This document shows, piece by piece, positions 9,657-18,180 of a stretch of 64,000 nt of DNA (its first letter is position 1; every line of letters starts with the position of its first letter). A program made the translations under genes and the position numbers. The notes under the pieces were generated by a model, which had not been told where the DNA came from, searched no databases, and was given only the letters and a program-made list of their open reading frames with translations. The stretch is taken from NCBI GenBank assembly GCA_965205365.1, contig CBDBGT010000011.1, positions 310,001-374,000 on the forward strand, in the 5' to 3' direction. Origin of the DNA: JALZUR01 sp965205365 (GTDB lineage Bacteria > Bdellovibrionota > Bdellovibrionia > Bdellovibrionales > UBA1609).

Positions 9657-10544
9657 TTAAGAAAGCATACAACTCAACAAAGCTGCTCTACAATAAACAC
9701 CATTAGATTTTTGTTTAAAAATTAAGCTCCTTGAATCTTTTACTAATGATGACTCTATATCTTTATCTCGTATAAAAGGCCCTGGATGCATAATGGCTTG
9801 ATTAGCAGATAGCTCTATACTTTTTAAAGGAGAAAAAGCTTTTAAATCATTAAGCCCACTCTCTATATGTCGTTCTTTTTGAACCCTAAGGGGCATCACC
9901 ACATCTGCCCACGAAATAGCTAAAGCTCTATTAGAAAAAACCCTTGCTCCACCCAGATTAGAAACCTCCTCTTTAGAAATTTCATAACCTTTAAATGCTA
10001 ATAAGCCTACTTCATAACCAAAAATTTTAGCAAATCTAATATGAGATCTGACAACTCTTGAGTGTTTTAAATCACCCATAATAAGAACTTTTTTAACATC
10101 AAGGTTCCAATCAGTAGTCCATGTAAAATAATCTAATAAAGCTTGTGTTGGATGGGCTTGAGAGCCAAATCCAGCATTTATAAAAGACACCTTTGATTTA
10201 AGTGCTATTTCTTTTAAACTATTTTCTAAACCCCATCTCATAACTATAAGATCAAAGCCTAATTGAATATAAAGGTCTAAAGTATCCTCATTGGTTTCAC
10301 CTTTTATAAGGCTAGTAGACTCATCAACAACAGAAGTCATAAAAGAAATACCTAGATCTAAACAAGCTTTTTCAAAACTCCACCTTGTTCTCGAACTTGG
10401 TTCAAAAAACAAAAGCCCTATACGTTTATTTTTTAAAACTTTAGAGGGTTTAAAATCACCTTTTTTAATGGAATGAGCTGTAGATATTACTTTTTTCCAA
10501 AATTCAGAAGGCTGGTCAAAGACCGTAAAAAGACTTTTAGACAT
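9657..10544 (-). CDS. pyrB: Aspartate carbamoyltransferase catalytic chain
   Basis: This 295-residue protein has the carbamoyltransferase motifs: FFEPSSRTRWSFE (phosphate loop, usually S-T-R-T-R), a KGET segment, HPTQALLDYFTW, GDLKHSRVVRSH, and MHPGPFIRDKDIE near the C-terminus. It joins carbamoyl phosphate to aspartate. No pyrI regulatory chain or pyrC is nearby. It is the first gene of the minus-strand run through carA and carB. The Ser replacing Thr in the phosphate loop and Trp after it are mild departures; the remaining active-site motifs are intact, so I expect activity. Confidence 0.93.
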   Translation of the reverse strand: MSKSLFTVFDQPSEFWKKVISTAHSIKKGDFKPSKVLKNKRIGLLFFEPSSRTRWSFEKACLDLGISFMTSVVDESTSLIKGETNEDTLDLYIQLGFDLIVMRWGLENSLKEIALKSKVSFINAGFGSQAHPTQALLDYFTWTTDWNLDVKKVLIMGDLKHSRVVRSHIRFAKIFGYEVGLLAFKGYEISKEEVSNLGGARVFSNRALAISWADVVMPLRVQKERHIESGLNDLKAFSPLKSIELSANQAIMHPGPFIRDKDIESSLVKDSRSLIFKQKSNGVYCRAALLSCMLS

Positions 10545-10609
10545 TAAAAATAAGTTATAGAAACCAACACCTCTAGGGTCAATCTAAGTTTATTGGAAAT
10601 AAAATTTAA

Positions 10610-10637
10610 ATATTATGTTTCAATTTATACTGAACAA
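10610..10637 (-). promoter_or_regulatory. Candidate sigma-70 promoter for pyrB operon
   Basis: On the minus strand TTGTTC (10632-10637) and TAATAT (10610-10615) are separated by 16 bp, about 65 bp upstream of the pyrB start. The whole 10545-10746 gap is AT-rich with no other strong element, apart from a short direct repeat of AGTCTA. Motif match only. Confidence 0.35.
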
Positions 10638-10746
10638 CTCACCTTTCTCATATCTTAATCAAGTTATGGTGAATAGACACAAGAACTTAAACTTTCATAC
10701 ATATCAAACAAACAGTCTAGATTTAGTCTAAGGGTTTATATAATGT

Positions 10747-12900
10747 TTATGAGTAAAAAGTTTTTTCTGATTGTGCCAATGTTATTAATGAGCTTGCTGG
10801 ATTAAATCTTTTTCCATATTTAGATTCATAAATTTCAAGCTGTGAAACAATCTCTTTAAGGCCTATCTTATCTGCATACTTTAAAAGACCGCCTCTAAAG
10901 GGAGGAAAGCCTGCACCCATAATCATAGCTAAATCCACTTCATATGGCTTTTGAACAATCTTATCTTCTAATAAAGCACGACTTGCCTCATTCACCATTA
11001 TAAATATTCCACGCCTAATGCACTCTTTTTCTGATAATGCATTTTTTTGGTTTTCTAAACCAAGTTCACTATACACAGTTGAATCAAAACCTAATTGTTT
11101 TCCTTTACTATCATACTTATAAAACCCTAATTGGTTCTTTTTACCTAACCTCTTAGAACCCTCTAATTTTTTAACTAAATTTGAAGTTTGTATTCTATCT
11201 GAAAATGCAGTTTTAAAAATCTTTAAAACCTTAACGCAAACATCTAAACCTACTTCGTCCATTAATCTGTATGGCCCCATGGGCATACCAAAAATATGAG
11301 TATACATTTTATCAACTTTTACAACATCCATTCCATCATCTAAAAGAAATAAAGCTTCAGCAAGCCATGGAAGTAAAAGTCTATTCACTAAAAAACCTGG
11401 GCCATCATTAACAACAACAGGAAATTTACCCATATTTTTAGCCAATTTAAATACAGTCGCTACAACTTCATCACTTGTCTCTTTTCCTCTAATAATTTCA
11501 ACAAGAGGCATTTTATCCACTGGATTAAAAAAATGCATTCCTACAAACTGCTTAGGATTAGGATGAGCTTTAGCCATTTCACTAACAGATAACGATGATG
11601 TGTTTGTTGCCATAATAGCATCCGGCTTTAAATTCTTTACTGTTTGAGAAATAACAGTTTTTTTAATATCCATATTTTCAACAATGGCCTCAATAACTAA
11701 ATCTGTATTTGCAAACCCTGCAAAGTCCAAACCTCCACTTAAATGATTCATTTTATGGAGAAAATCATACTTTGTTATACGTCTTCTTTTTACTTTCTTA
11801 TTCCAAATGGTAGCAGCAGCTTTAAAACCCAGAGCCAAAGCTTGTAATGAAACGTCTTTCATCCTTACAACAACACCTTTATCTGCAGCTAATTGAGCAA
11901 TGCCTCCACCCATAGTGCCTGCACCTAAAACTGACATATGACTTATTTTTTTAGGTTGAACACTAGACTCTAAAACTCCTGTGGCTTTTTTAATGTCTTC
12001 AGTCATAAAGAAAATATTTATAAGATTCTTACTAATATCAGTCATAGCAACTTTTAAAAAACCTTTTGCCTCTCTTTTTAATAATTTTTCTCTGTTTAAA
12101 GAACCATAAGTGTCCTTAATAACTGATAACGCCTCTAAAGGTGCTGGATAGTGACCTTTTGAAATTTTGATAATATTTTTTCTAGCACCTAAATAAATTA
12201 AATTTCTTAAAAAAGGTTTTTCCATAAGTCTCAAAACCCCTTTTCCTAAAAATTGCTTTCTTCTCTTTTTAGCCCCTTTTTTAATAATTTCTAAAGCAAA
12301 ATCTTTAACCTTTTCCTCAAAAATCTCCATAGGGTAAACCTTATCAACTAGCCCTATGTTTTTTGCCTTAACAGCCGGAATCAATCTTCCTGTTAAAATA
12401 AGTTCTAAGGACTCTACCAATCCCACAACTCTTGGAAGCCTTATACAACCACCAAAACCTGGAATAATCCCTAACTGAGTTTCGGGTAATCCTATTTTTG
12501 TGGATTTATCATTTGAAGCAATTCTATAATCACAAGCTAAAGCAAATTCACAACCCCCACCAGCACAAGCACCATTAATGGCAGCAATAGCCGGAATAAC
12601 TAGATCTTCAAAACTATTCATTAAACCTTGTCCAGACTCAATAGCTTTTAAAAACTCATCTTCAGTATTTATTCTTTTAATTTCATTAATATCAGCACCG
12701 GCTATATAAATTCTAGGCTTTCTAGAAATAATAACTAACGCTTTTATTCCTTTATTTCTTTTAACTTCTTCTAAAACCTCTTTAAACCTATTTAAAACAG
12801 GTTCAGAAAATTTATTTACCTTCTCCCCTTTTAAATCTAATTCCAACCATCCAATTTGCTTATCTACTCTTAAAACTACACTTTCTTCCATATCTAACAT
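10747..12900 (-). CDS. fadJ: Fatty-acid oxidation complex alpha subunit (enoyl-CoA hydratase / 3-hydroxyacyl-CoA dehydrogenase)
   Basis: This 717-residue fused enzyme has an N-terminal crotonase domain and a C-terminal 3-hydroxyacyl-CoA dehydrogenase. The crotonase domain keeps both catalytic glutamates (GGGCEFALACDYR and LPETQLGIIPGFGG). The dehydrogenase has the NAD fold GAGTMGGGIAQ near residue 320, catalytic His in HFFNPVDKMPLVE, and NDGPGFLVNR. It performs the hydration and dehydrogenation steps of beta-oxidation. It is 53 bp downstream of the thiolase on the same strand. FadB and FadJ cannot be separated safely by eye; the FadI-like partner favours FadJ. Confidence 0.9.
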   Translation of the reverse strand: MLDMEESVVLRVDKQIGWLELDLKGEKVNKFSEPVLNRFKEVLEEVKRNKGIKALVIISRKPRIYIAGADINEIKRINTEDEFLKAIESGQGLMNSFEDLVIPAIAAINGACAGGGCEFALACDYRIASNDKSTKIGLPETQLGIIPGFGGCIRLPRVVGLVESLELILTGRLIPAVKAKNIGLVDKVYPMEIFEEKVKDFALEIIKKGAKKRRKQFLGKGVLRLMEKPFLRNLIYLGARKNIIKISKGHYPAPLEALSVIKDTYGSLNREKLLKREAKGFLKVAMTDISKNLINIFFMTEDIKKATGVLESSVQPKKISHMSVLGAGTMGGGIAQLAADKGVVVRMKDVSLQALALGFKAAATIWNKKVKRRRITKYDFLHKMNHLSGGLDFAGFANTDLVIEAIVENMDIKKTVISQTVKNLKPDAIMATNTSSLSVSEMAKAHPNPKQFVGMHFFNPVDKMPLVEIIRGKETSDEVVATVFKLAKNMGKFPVVVNDGPGFLVNRLLLPWLAEALFLLDDGMDVVKVDKMYTHIFGMPMGPYRLMDEVGLDVCVKVLKIFKTAFSDRIQTSNLVKKLEGSKRLGKKNQLGFYKYDSKGKQLGFDSTVYSELGLENQKNALSEKECIRRGIFIMVNEASRALLEDKIVQKPYEVDLAMIMGAGFPPFRGGLLKYADKIGLKEIVSQLEIYESKYGKRFNPASSLITLAQSEKTFYS

Positions 12901-12953
12901 TTTTGACTCTTCTTTTTTTATTTGTTTAGTTAATTTTATAAGTTTTCTTTAAA

Positions 12954-14300
12954 TTAGTTTATTCGCTCAATAACCATAGCACCACCTTGACCACCACCAA
13001 TACACAACGTAGCAAGGCCAAACTCAACATCTCGTCTCTGCATTTCTTTCATAAGTGTTATTATTAAACGAGTCCCTGTTGTTCCCACTGGATGGCCCAA
13101 AGCTATGGCTCCACCATTTACATTTAAAATATCATCTTTAATTTCACCCACAGCCTCACTCAGATTTAATTTATCTTTTGCAAATTTCTTACTAGCAAAA
13201 GCTTTTTGACAAGCTAGAACCTGTGCAGCAAAAGCCTCATTAAGCTCAACTAAACCAATATCTTTCATTAAAAGACCTGCTCTTTTTAAAGCTAGTGGTG
13301 TTGAGTACACAGGGCCTAGCCCCATGCGTTTTGGCTCTAAGCCTGCAAAACCATAACTCTTAATTTTTACAATTGGCTTATATCCTTCAGCCAAGGCTTT
13401 TTCTTTAGTCATCAAAAGCACCGCAGCAGCTCCATCTGTAAGAGGACAAGCGTTTGCAACAGTAACTGTCCCATTCACTCTGTCAAAAAAAGGTTTCATT
13501 TTCCTAAGATTTTCCAGTGACTGCCCTTTTCTTGGGCCAATATCCTTTGAAAGAATTTTATCAAAGTTCTTACCTGAAAATACTGGAGTGATTTCTTGTG
13601 CTAAAAGCCCACTTTCTTCAGCTGCCGTAGCCTTATCATGGCTATTTTTTGCAAAAATATCCTGAACCTTTCTACTTAAACCAAATTCTTTTGCTAAAAT
13701 TTCTGCCGTCTCTCCCATATTAATACCTTCAAAAGGATCTGTAAGACCTTCCATAATGGCAATACGAGGCTTAAATTTTGAAGGCTTTAGAGGTGATATT
13801 GTTGCAAGTTCTTTTATTTGGCTAATATTGGCGCTAAGAAGACTTAATAAACTCCTTATTTTAGTTAAAGGATTTTTTGCCTTTGATAAAGCTTGTAAAC
13901 GCCTTACATGCTCATGGTTCCATAAAAGTGGGCTTTGAGACATGTTCTCTGTTCCCCCTGAAATAACACAGTCCACAGTTCCTGACATAATTTTATCATA
14001 TCCAGTTGAAATACTTTCTAGTGCTGAAGCACAATTTCTATGCATAGTTGCTGCTGAGACTGATAAGGGTAACCCTGCACCCAAAGCAACAACTCTTGAA
14101 ATATTAACAGCATCTGAAGGATTTCCTACATTTCCCATTAAAACTTCATCCACAAGTTTAACATTAAGACTAACTTTATTAATAAGCTCAGTTACTGCTA
14201 TTCTGCCTAAATCACTTGCATGAATATCTTTTAATGCTGTTCCAGACTTTGCAAATGGTGTTCTCACACCTTCAACAATGACAACTTCTCTATTAGACAT
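12954..14300 (-). CDS. fadI: Acetyl-CoA acyltransferase (3-ketoacyl-CoA thiolase)
   Basis: A thiolase of about 448 residues. The acyl-accepting cysteine lies in MHRNCASALES, the second motif NEAFAAQVL is present, and NGGAIALGHPVG plus CIGGGQGGAM carry the catalytic His and Cys. It cleaves 3-ketoacyl-CoA with CoA in the last beta-oxidation step, together with the downstream alpha subunit. The ATG at 14300 is preferred over the one 12 bp upstream because GAGG sits about 6 bp before it. It is transcribed divergently from maeB across a 193 bp region containing an inverted repeat. Confidence 0.92.
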   Translation of the reverse strand: MSNREVVIVEGVRTPFAKSGTALKDIHASDLGRIAVTELINKVSLNVKLVDEVLMGNVGNPSDAVNISRVVALGAGLPLSVSAATMHRNCASALESISTGYDKIMSGTVDCVISGGTENMSQSPLLWNHEHVRRLQALSKAKNPLTKIRSLLSLLSANISQIKELATISPLKPSKFKPRIAIMEGLTDPFEGINMGETAEILAKEFGLSRKVQDIFAKNSHDKATAAEESGLLAQEITPVFSGKNFDKILSKDIGPRKGQSLENLRKMKPFFDRVNGTVTVANACPLTDGAAAVLLMTKEKALAEGYKPIVKIKSYGFAGLEPKRMGLGPVYSTPLALKRAGLLMKDIGLVELNEAFAAQVLACQKAFASKKFAKDKLNLSEAVGEIKDDILNVNGGAIALGHPVGTTGTRLIITLMKEMQRRDVEFGLATLCIGGGQGGAMVIERIN

Positions 14301-14359
14301 ATTTAACCTCATTTTATTTACTATTTTAAAGAAAACATCATCTACCTCACCTTTGTTTT

Positions 14360-14383
14360 TGTCAAAATGTGTTCACATTGACA
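14360..14383. promoter_or_regulatory. Imperfect inverted repeat between divergent fadI and maeB
   Basis: The sequence TGTCA-AA-ATGTG followed by TT and CACAT-TGACA forms two 10 bp arms with a two-base bulge. Read outward, each arm is a TTGACA -35-like hexamer: minus strand at 14360-14365 and plus strand at 14378-14383. The minus-strand copy is followed after 17 bp by a weak GATGAT -10. This looks like an operator overlapping divergent promoters for fatty-acid oxidation and malic enzyme; the regulator is unknown. Confidence 0.4.
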
Positions 14384-14493
14384 CATAAACTTTTGGGCTC
14401 GACACTTATTCTCAAAGAAACTAATTAAGTCTTATTAATTAAAAATCAAATAATGCATTATTTATAGACTACACTACTTAAAAGGATTAAAAC

Positions 14494-16782
14494 ATGGATA
14501 AAATCGAACGTGACTCCTTAAAATATCATTCAAAAGAAACCCCTGGAAAAGTTGAAGTGATCTCTTCAAAAAATGTAGATACTGATTATGCTCTATCACT
14601 AGCTTACTCACCTGGTGTTGCAGGCCCTTGTAAAGAAATAGCAAAAGACCCTCTTAAAGTTTTTGAGTACACATCTCGTGGAAACTTAGTAGGCGTTATT
14701 ACAAATGGGACTGCCATACTTGGCCTAGGTGATATTGGCCCATTGGCAGGAAAGCCTGTAATGGAAGGTAAAGGTGTTCTTTTTAAAAAGTTCGCAAACA
14801 TAAACGTTTTTGATATTGAAATAAATACTAAAGATACAGAAATTTTCATTCAAACTGTTAAAGCTTTAGAACCAACTTTTGGTGGAATCAACCTTGAAGA
14901 CATTGCTGCTCCTGAATGTTTTGAAATCGAGGAGCGCTTAAAAAAAGAAACCTCTATTCCTGTATTTCATGATGATCAACATGGTACTGCAATTATTTCA
15001 GCCGCTGCACTAATAAATGCATGTGAACTCACTCAACGAAAAATAAAGAATATTAAAATTGTTTTCAATGGTGCTGGTGCGGCTGCAATGGCCTGTGCAA
15101 AACTCATCATCAATATGGGAGTAGATCCTAAAAACCTTATTATGTGTGACTCAAAAGGCGTTATAAGAAAAAAACGCAGTGATTTAAACAAGTATAAAAT
15201 TCCTTTTGCTCAAGATACGGCTTTAAAAACCCTTAGTGAAGCTTTAAAGGGTGCTGATGTTTTTATTGGCGTAAGTGTTGGTGGATGTGTTACTGAAGAC
15301 ATGGTAAAGACTATGGCTCATAAACCTATTATTTTTGCCATGGCCAACCCTGAGCCTGAAATCCGACCAGAGCTTGCATTAAAAGTCTGCCCAAATGCTA
15401 TTATGGCAACAGGTAGAAGTGATTATCCAAACCAAGTTAACAATGTTTTAGGTTTTCCATACATCTTTAGAGGAGCTTTAGACGTTAAAGCCACTAACAT
15501 TACTGAGAATATGAAACAAGCTGCTGCCCATGCCATTGCAGAACTTGCTAGAGAATCTGTCCCTGATGAAGTTTCTCAAGCCTATGATGGTAAGGTCTTT
15601 CACTTTGGGCCTAATTATATTATTCCAAAACCTTTTGATCCTCGTGTACTATTAAGAGTTGCACCTGCTGTAGCTAAGGCTGCTATGAAAGACGGGGTTG
15701 CACAAAATCCTATTAAAAATATGAAAACCTATATTGAAGAACTTGAAAGCTTTTTAAGTGCTAAACAAAGTTTTATAAGACCAATTATAAATAGAGTGAT
15801 TAAAACCAATAGAAAAACAAAAAATAAACCTAAAGTTGTTTTTCCTGAGGCTAGAAGCAGGAAAATTTTAAAAGCTTGCCAAATTATTATGGAAGAAGGC
15901 TTTTTACAACCTGTATTGATTGGATCTAAAGAAGATGTACTAAGAATGGCTGAAGAAAACGAACTACCATTAATTAAAAACATTGAGGTTATCAATCCAA
16001 GAACTGCTAAGAACACTAAAACTCTTAAAAAAAACCTTCATACCCTTAGAGCAAGAAAAGGCCTTTTAGAATCTGAAGCTTCTCAGCTTATTGAAGACCC
16101 CTACTACTACGCCACCATGCTCTTACAAGAAGAGTTAGTTGATGGTTTAGTTTCAGGTGCTGCAACAGCATATTCTCAATCTATAAAATCAATTATTGAG
16201 ATCATAGGACCTGAAAAAAATAAAGTTATCTCTGGTTTAAATATATTCCTAAGAAATGGAAAGTACTTATTCCTAACTGATACAACAGTAAACATTGATC
16301 CCACTGCTGAAACACTTGCACAAATTGCAATTGATGCTGCCAAAGTAGCAACTTCATACAAGCAAACACCTTCAATAGCTTTTTTATCCTATACAAACTA
16401 CAAAGGCTACGGCAACTCTCCATCAAAAATGAAAAAAGCTGCTAACTTAGTTAAAACAATCTCGCCTTTATTAAATGTTGATGGAGAGATGCAGGCTGAT
16501 ACCGCAGTGAATAAAACTATTATTGATAGGCTCTTTTCTTTTACCAATTTAAAAGACGAGGCAAACTTACTGGTGTTTCCTAACCTTGATGCTGCAAATA
16601 TTTCATATAAACTTTTACAACAGCTATCTAATGGTGAAATGATTGGTCCTATTCTAGTAGGTGCGAATAAACCTGTTAATATTGTTCAAAGAACTGGTGG
16701 AGTAACTGATATTGTCAATGCTGCAGCTTTAGTAGCTTTAGAATATCAAGAAAGAAAAACTAGAACTGAGGCTCATAGTTAA
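14494..16782 (+). CDS. maeB: NADP-dependent malic enzyme with phosphotransacetylase-like C-terminal domain
   Basis: This 762-residue protein matches the MaeB hybrid length. The malic enzyme half (about residues 1-420) includes AYSPGVAGPCKEI, GLGDIGPLAGKPVMEGK, the Asp pair in FHDDQHGTA and a dinucleotide fold FNGAGAAAMAC. The C-terminal half resembles phosphate acetyltransferase (KPKVVFPEARSRKI onward), which in MaeB is mainly regulatory. It decarboxylates malate to pyruvate, giving NADPH. An AAAGGA ribosome site precedes the ATG at 14494. The reading frame of hflX begins before the maeB stop, so the two are closely coupled. Confidence 0.95.
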   Translation: MDKIERDSLKYHSKETPGKVEVISSKNVDTDYALSLAYSPGVAGPCKEIAKDPLKVFEYTSRGNLVGVITNGTAILGLGDIGPLAGKPVMEGKGVLFKKFANINVFDIEINTKDTEIFIQTVKALEPTFGGINLEDIAAPECFEIEERLKKETSIPVFHDDQHGTAIISAAALINACELTQRKIKNIKIVFNGAGAAAMACAKLIINMGVDPKNLIMCDSKGVIRKKRSDLNKYKIPFAQDTALKTLSEALKGADVFIGVSVGGCVTEDMVKTMAHKPIIFAMANPEPEIRPELALKVCPNAIMATGRSDYPNQVNNVLGFPYIFRGALDVKATNITENMKQAAAHAIAELARESVPDEVSQAYDGKVFHFGPNYIIPKPFDPRVLLRVAPAVAKAAMKDGVAQNPIKNMKTYIEELESFLSAKQSFIRPIINRVIKTNRKTKNKPKVVFPEARSRKILKACQIIMEEGFLQPVLIGSKEDVLRMAEENELPLIKNIEVINPRTAKNTKTLKKNLHTLRARKGLLESEASQLIEDPYYYATMLLQEELVDGLVSGAATAYSQSIKSIIEIIGPEKNKVISGLNIFLRNGKYLFLTDTTVNIDPTAETLAQIAIDAAKVATSYKQTPSIAFLSYTNYKGYGNSPSKMKKAANLVKTISPLLNVDGEMQADTAVNKTIIDRLFSFTNLKDEANLLVFPNLDAANISYKLLQQLSNGEMIGPILVGANKPVNIVQRTGGVTDIVNAAALVALEYQERKTRTEAHS

Positions 16783-16921
16783 CAAATCAAATCAAGGTTT
16801 TACATTAAACAACGTTAAGGCCATTGCTGTTGGATTTGGAGATAAATCTAGTAGCAATAAAAGTATTAAAATTAATTTAACTGAACTTGAAGATCTTATT
16901 TACTCTCTTGGTTGGAGCCTT

Positions 16922-18049
16922 GTGGGCTCTACTTTTCAAAAAGTTAAGCAAATAAGGCCCCAAACTCTCTTAGGAACTGGAAAGGTTGAAGAATTAAAAA
17001 CTCTTATTAAAAAAACTCAAGCAACAACTGTTGTCATTGACCATCAACTTACAGGAGTTCAGCTACGCAACCTTACTAACGAACTTAAAGTTATTGTGGC
17101 TGATAGAAGCCAGATTATTATAGATATTTTTGCAAAACGAGCTCAAACTAAAGAAGGAAAGCTTCAAGTCAAACTTGCAAGGCTTTTAGATGAACTGCCT
17201 AGAATAATTGGTGGTTGGCATGGGAGCTTATCACGACTTGGTGGTGGTATTGGAACAAGAGGTCCTGGAGAGTCTGCCTTAGAATCTGATAAAAGAACCA
17301 TAAGAGAGTGCATCCGCACTGTAAAAAAAAAGCTTGAAAAAGTTAAAAAACACCGTAAACAAACTAGGAAAAATAGAGGCAGCACTTTAAAGCTTGCTTT
17401 AGTGGGTTATACAAATACTGGAAAATCTTCTCTTTTAAAAGCTTTGTCAGGCCAATCTACTTATGTAAAAGATCAACTCTTTGCAACCCTAGACCCTTTA
17501 ACTAAAAAAGTTTTCATACAAAATATGGGTGAAATAGTTGTGACTGATACAGTGGGTTTTATTAATAAAATCCCTATACATTTAATCAACGCTTTTAAAG
17601 CAACCTTAGAAGAATCTAAAGACGCTGATATACTCTTACACATTATTGACTGTTCAGATCCCTACTATGAAAAAAAAGCAACCTTTGTAAAAGAACTCAT
17701 CTCTTCTCTTAACTGGGGAGATAAAAAAATACTAAACGTTTACAATAAAATTGATCTTTTAAACCCTAGAGAAAAACAAATATTTAAAAGGGAAAACCCT
17801 TTTGCTTTAATAAGCACTCACACCAATGAGGGAATCTTAAAATTAAAGCATAAAATTAAAGATCTAAGCACAAGCCAACAACTTCTTCAAGTTCAACTGT
17901 TTATTCCTAAAGCTAAATCAAACCTATTTAAAATCTTAAAAACCGTCTGTGAAATCAAAAAAATTGAGACTTCAAGTCTTGGTGTTGTTTTTTATGTTTC
18001 CATTGAAAAAAAATATTTAAAAGATTGGATGGATTACGTACAAAAATGA
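16922..18049 (+). CDS. hflX: GTPase HflX (N-terminus probably extends upstream)
   Basis: The HflX-specific glycine-rich block GGIGTRGPGES is followed by G1 GYTNTGKSS, G3 DTVGF and G4 NKIDLL, giving a ribosome-associated GTPase of the Obg-HflX class. GTG at 16922 is the first canonical start, but it lies inside the conserved N-terminal domain. The same frame is open back to about 16742 and encodes plausible HflX sequence there (KAIAVGFGDK, then ELEDLIYSLGW) with no ATG, GTG or TTG. A real start may be CTG at 16766, ATA at 16775 (overlapping the maeB stop) or another rare codon. The reported coordinates are therefore a minimum. Confidence 0.88.
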   Translation: MGSTFQKVKQIRPQTLLGTGKVEELKTLIKKTQATTVVIDHQLTGVQLRNLTNELKVIVADRSQIIIDIFAKRAQTKEGKLQVKLARLLDELPRIIGGWHGSLSRLGGGIGTRGPGESALESDKRTIRECIRTVKKKLEKVKKHRKQTRKNRGSTLKLALVGYTNTGKSSLLKALSGQSTYVKDQLFATLDPLTKKVFIQNMGEIVVTDTVGFINKIPIHLINAFKATLEESKDADILLHIIDCSDPYYEKKATFVKELISSLNWGDKKILNVYNKIDLLNPREKQIFKRENPFALISTHTNEGILKLKHKIKDLSTSQQLLQVQLFIPKAKSNLFKILKTVCEIKKIETSSLGVVFYVSIEKKYLKDWMDYVQK

Positions 18050-18180
18050 GCTATAAAATCAGTATTAAGATAAGCTCCTTTCCCACATCTTTAAAAAATT
18101 TATTTAAATGTAGTTTTAAGTTTCTTATTCTAATAGTAATTGCATTTATTCTTATACCTCTTAGCAAAAGGGTTTATTAA
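18046..18180 (+). CDS. Small 44-residue single-span membrane protein
   Basis: An ATG overlapping the hflX stop (ATGA) opens a 44-codon frame that ends at TAA 18178-18180. The peptide has a basic N-terminal half and one hydrophobic segment (about residues 24-39, FKFLILIVIAFILIPL), then SKRVY. Its TTAA end is shared with the convergent subtilase gene, so the two stop codons overlap on opposite strands. Translational coupling to hflX and the clean charge/hydrophobic layout support a real gene, but it has no recognisable family and chance remains possible. Confidence 0.45.
   Translation: MSYKISIKISSFPTSLKNLFKCSFKFLILIVIAFILIPLSKRVY

Noticed and set aside
10690..10735. Hairpin-like AGTCTA repeats after the fadJ-like gene
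   Set aside because: The copies are direct, not inverted, so no terminator stem forms.
16922..18049. HflX as a genuinely short form starting at GTG 16922
   Set aside because: The start would remove conserved N-terminal sequence that is present in frame upstream; listed only as the minimal extent.
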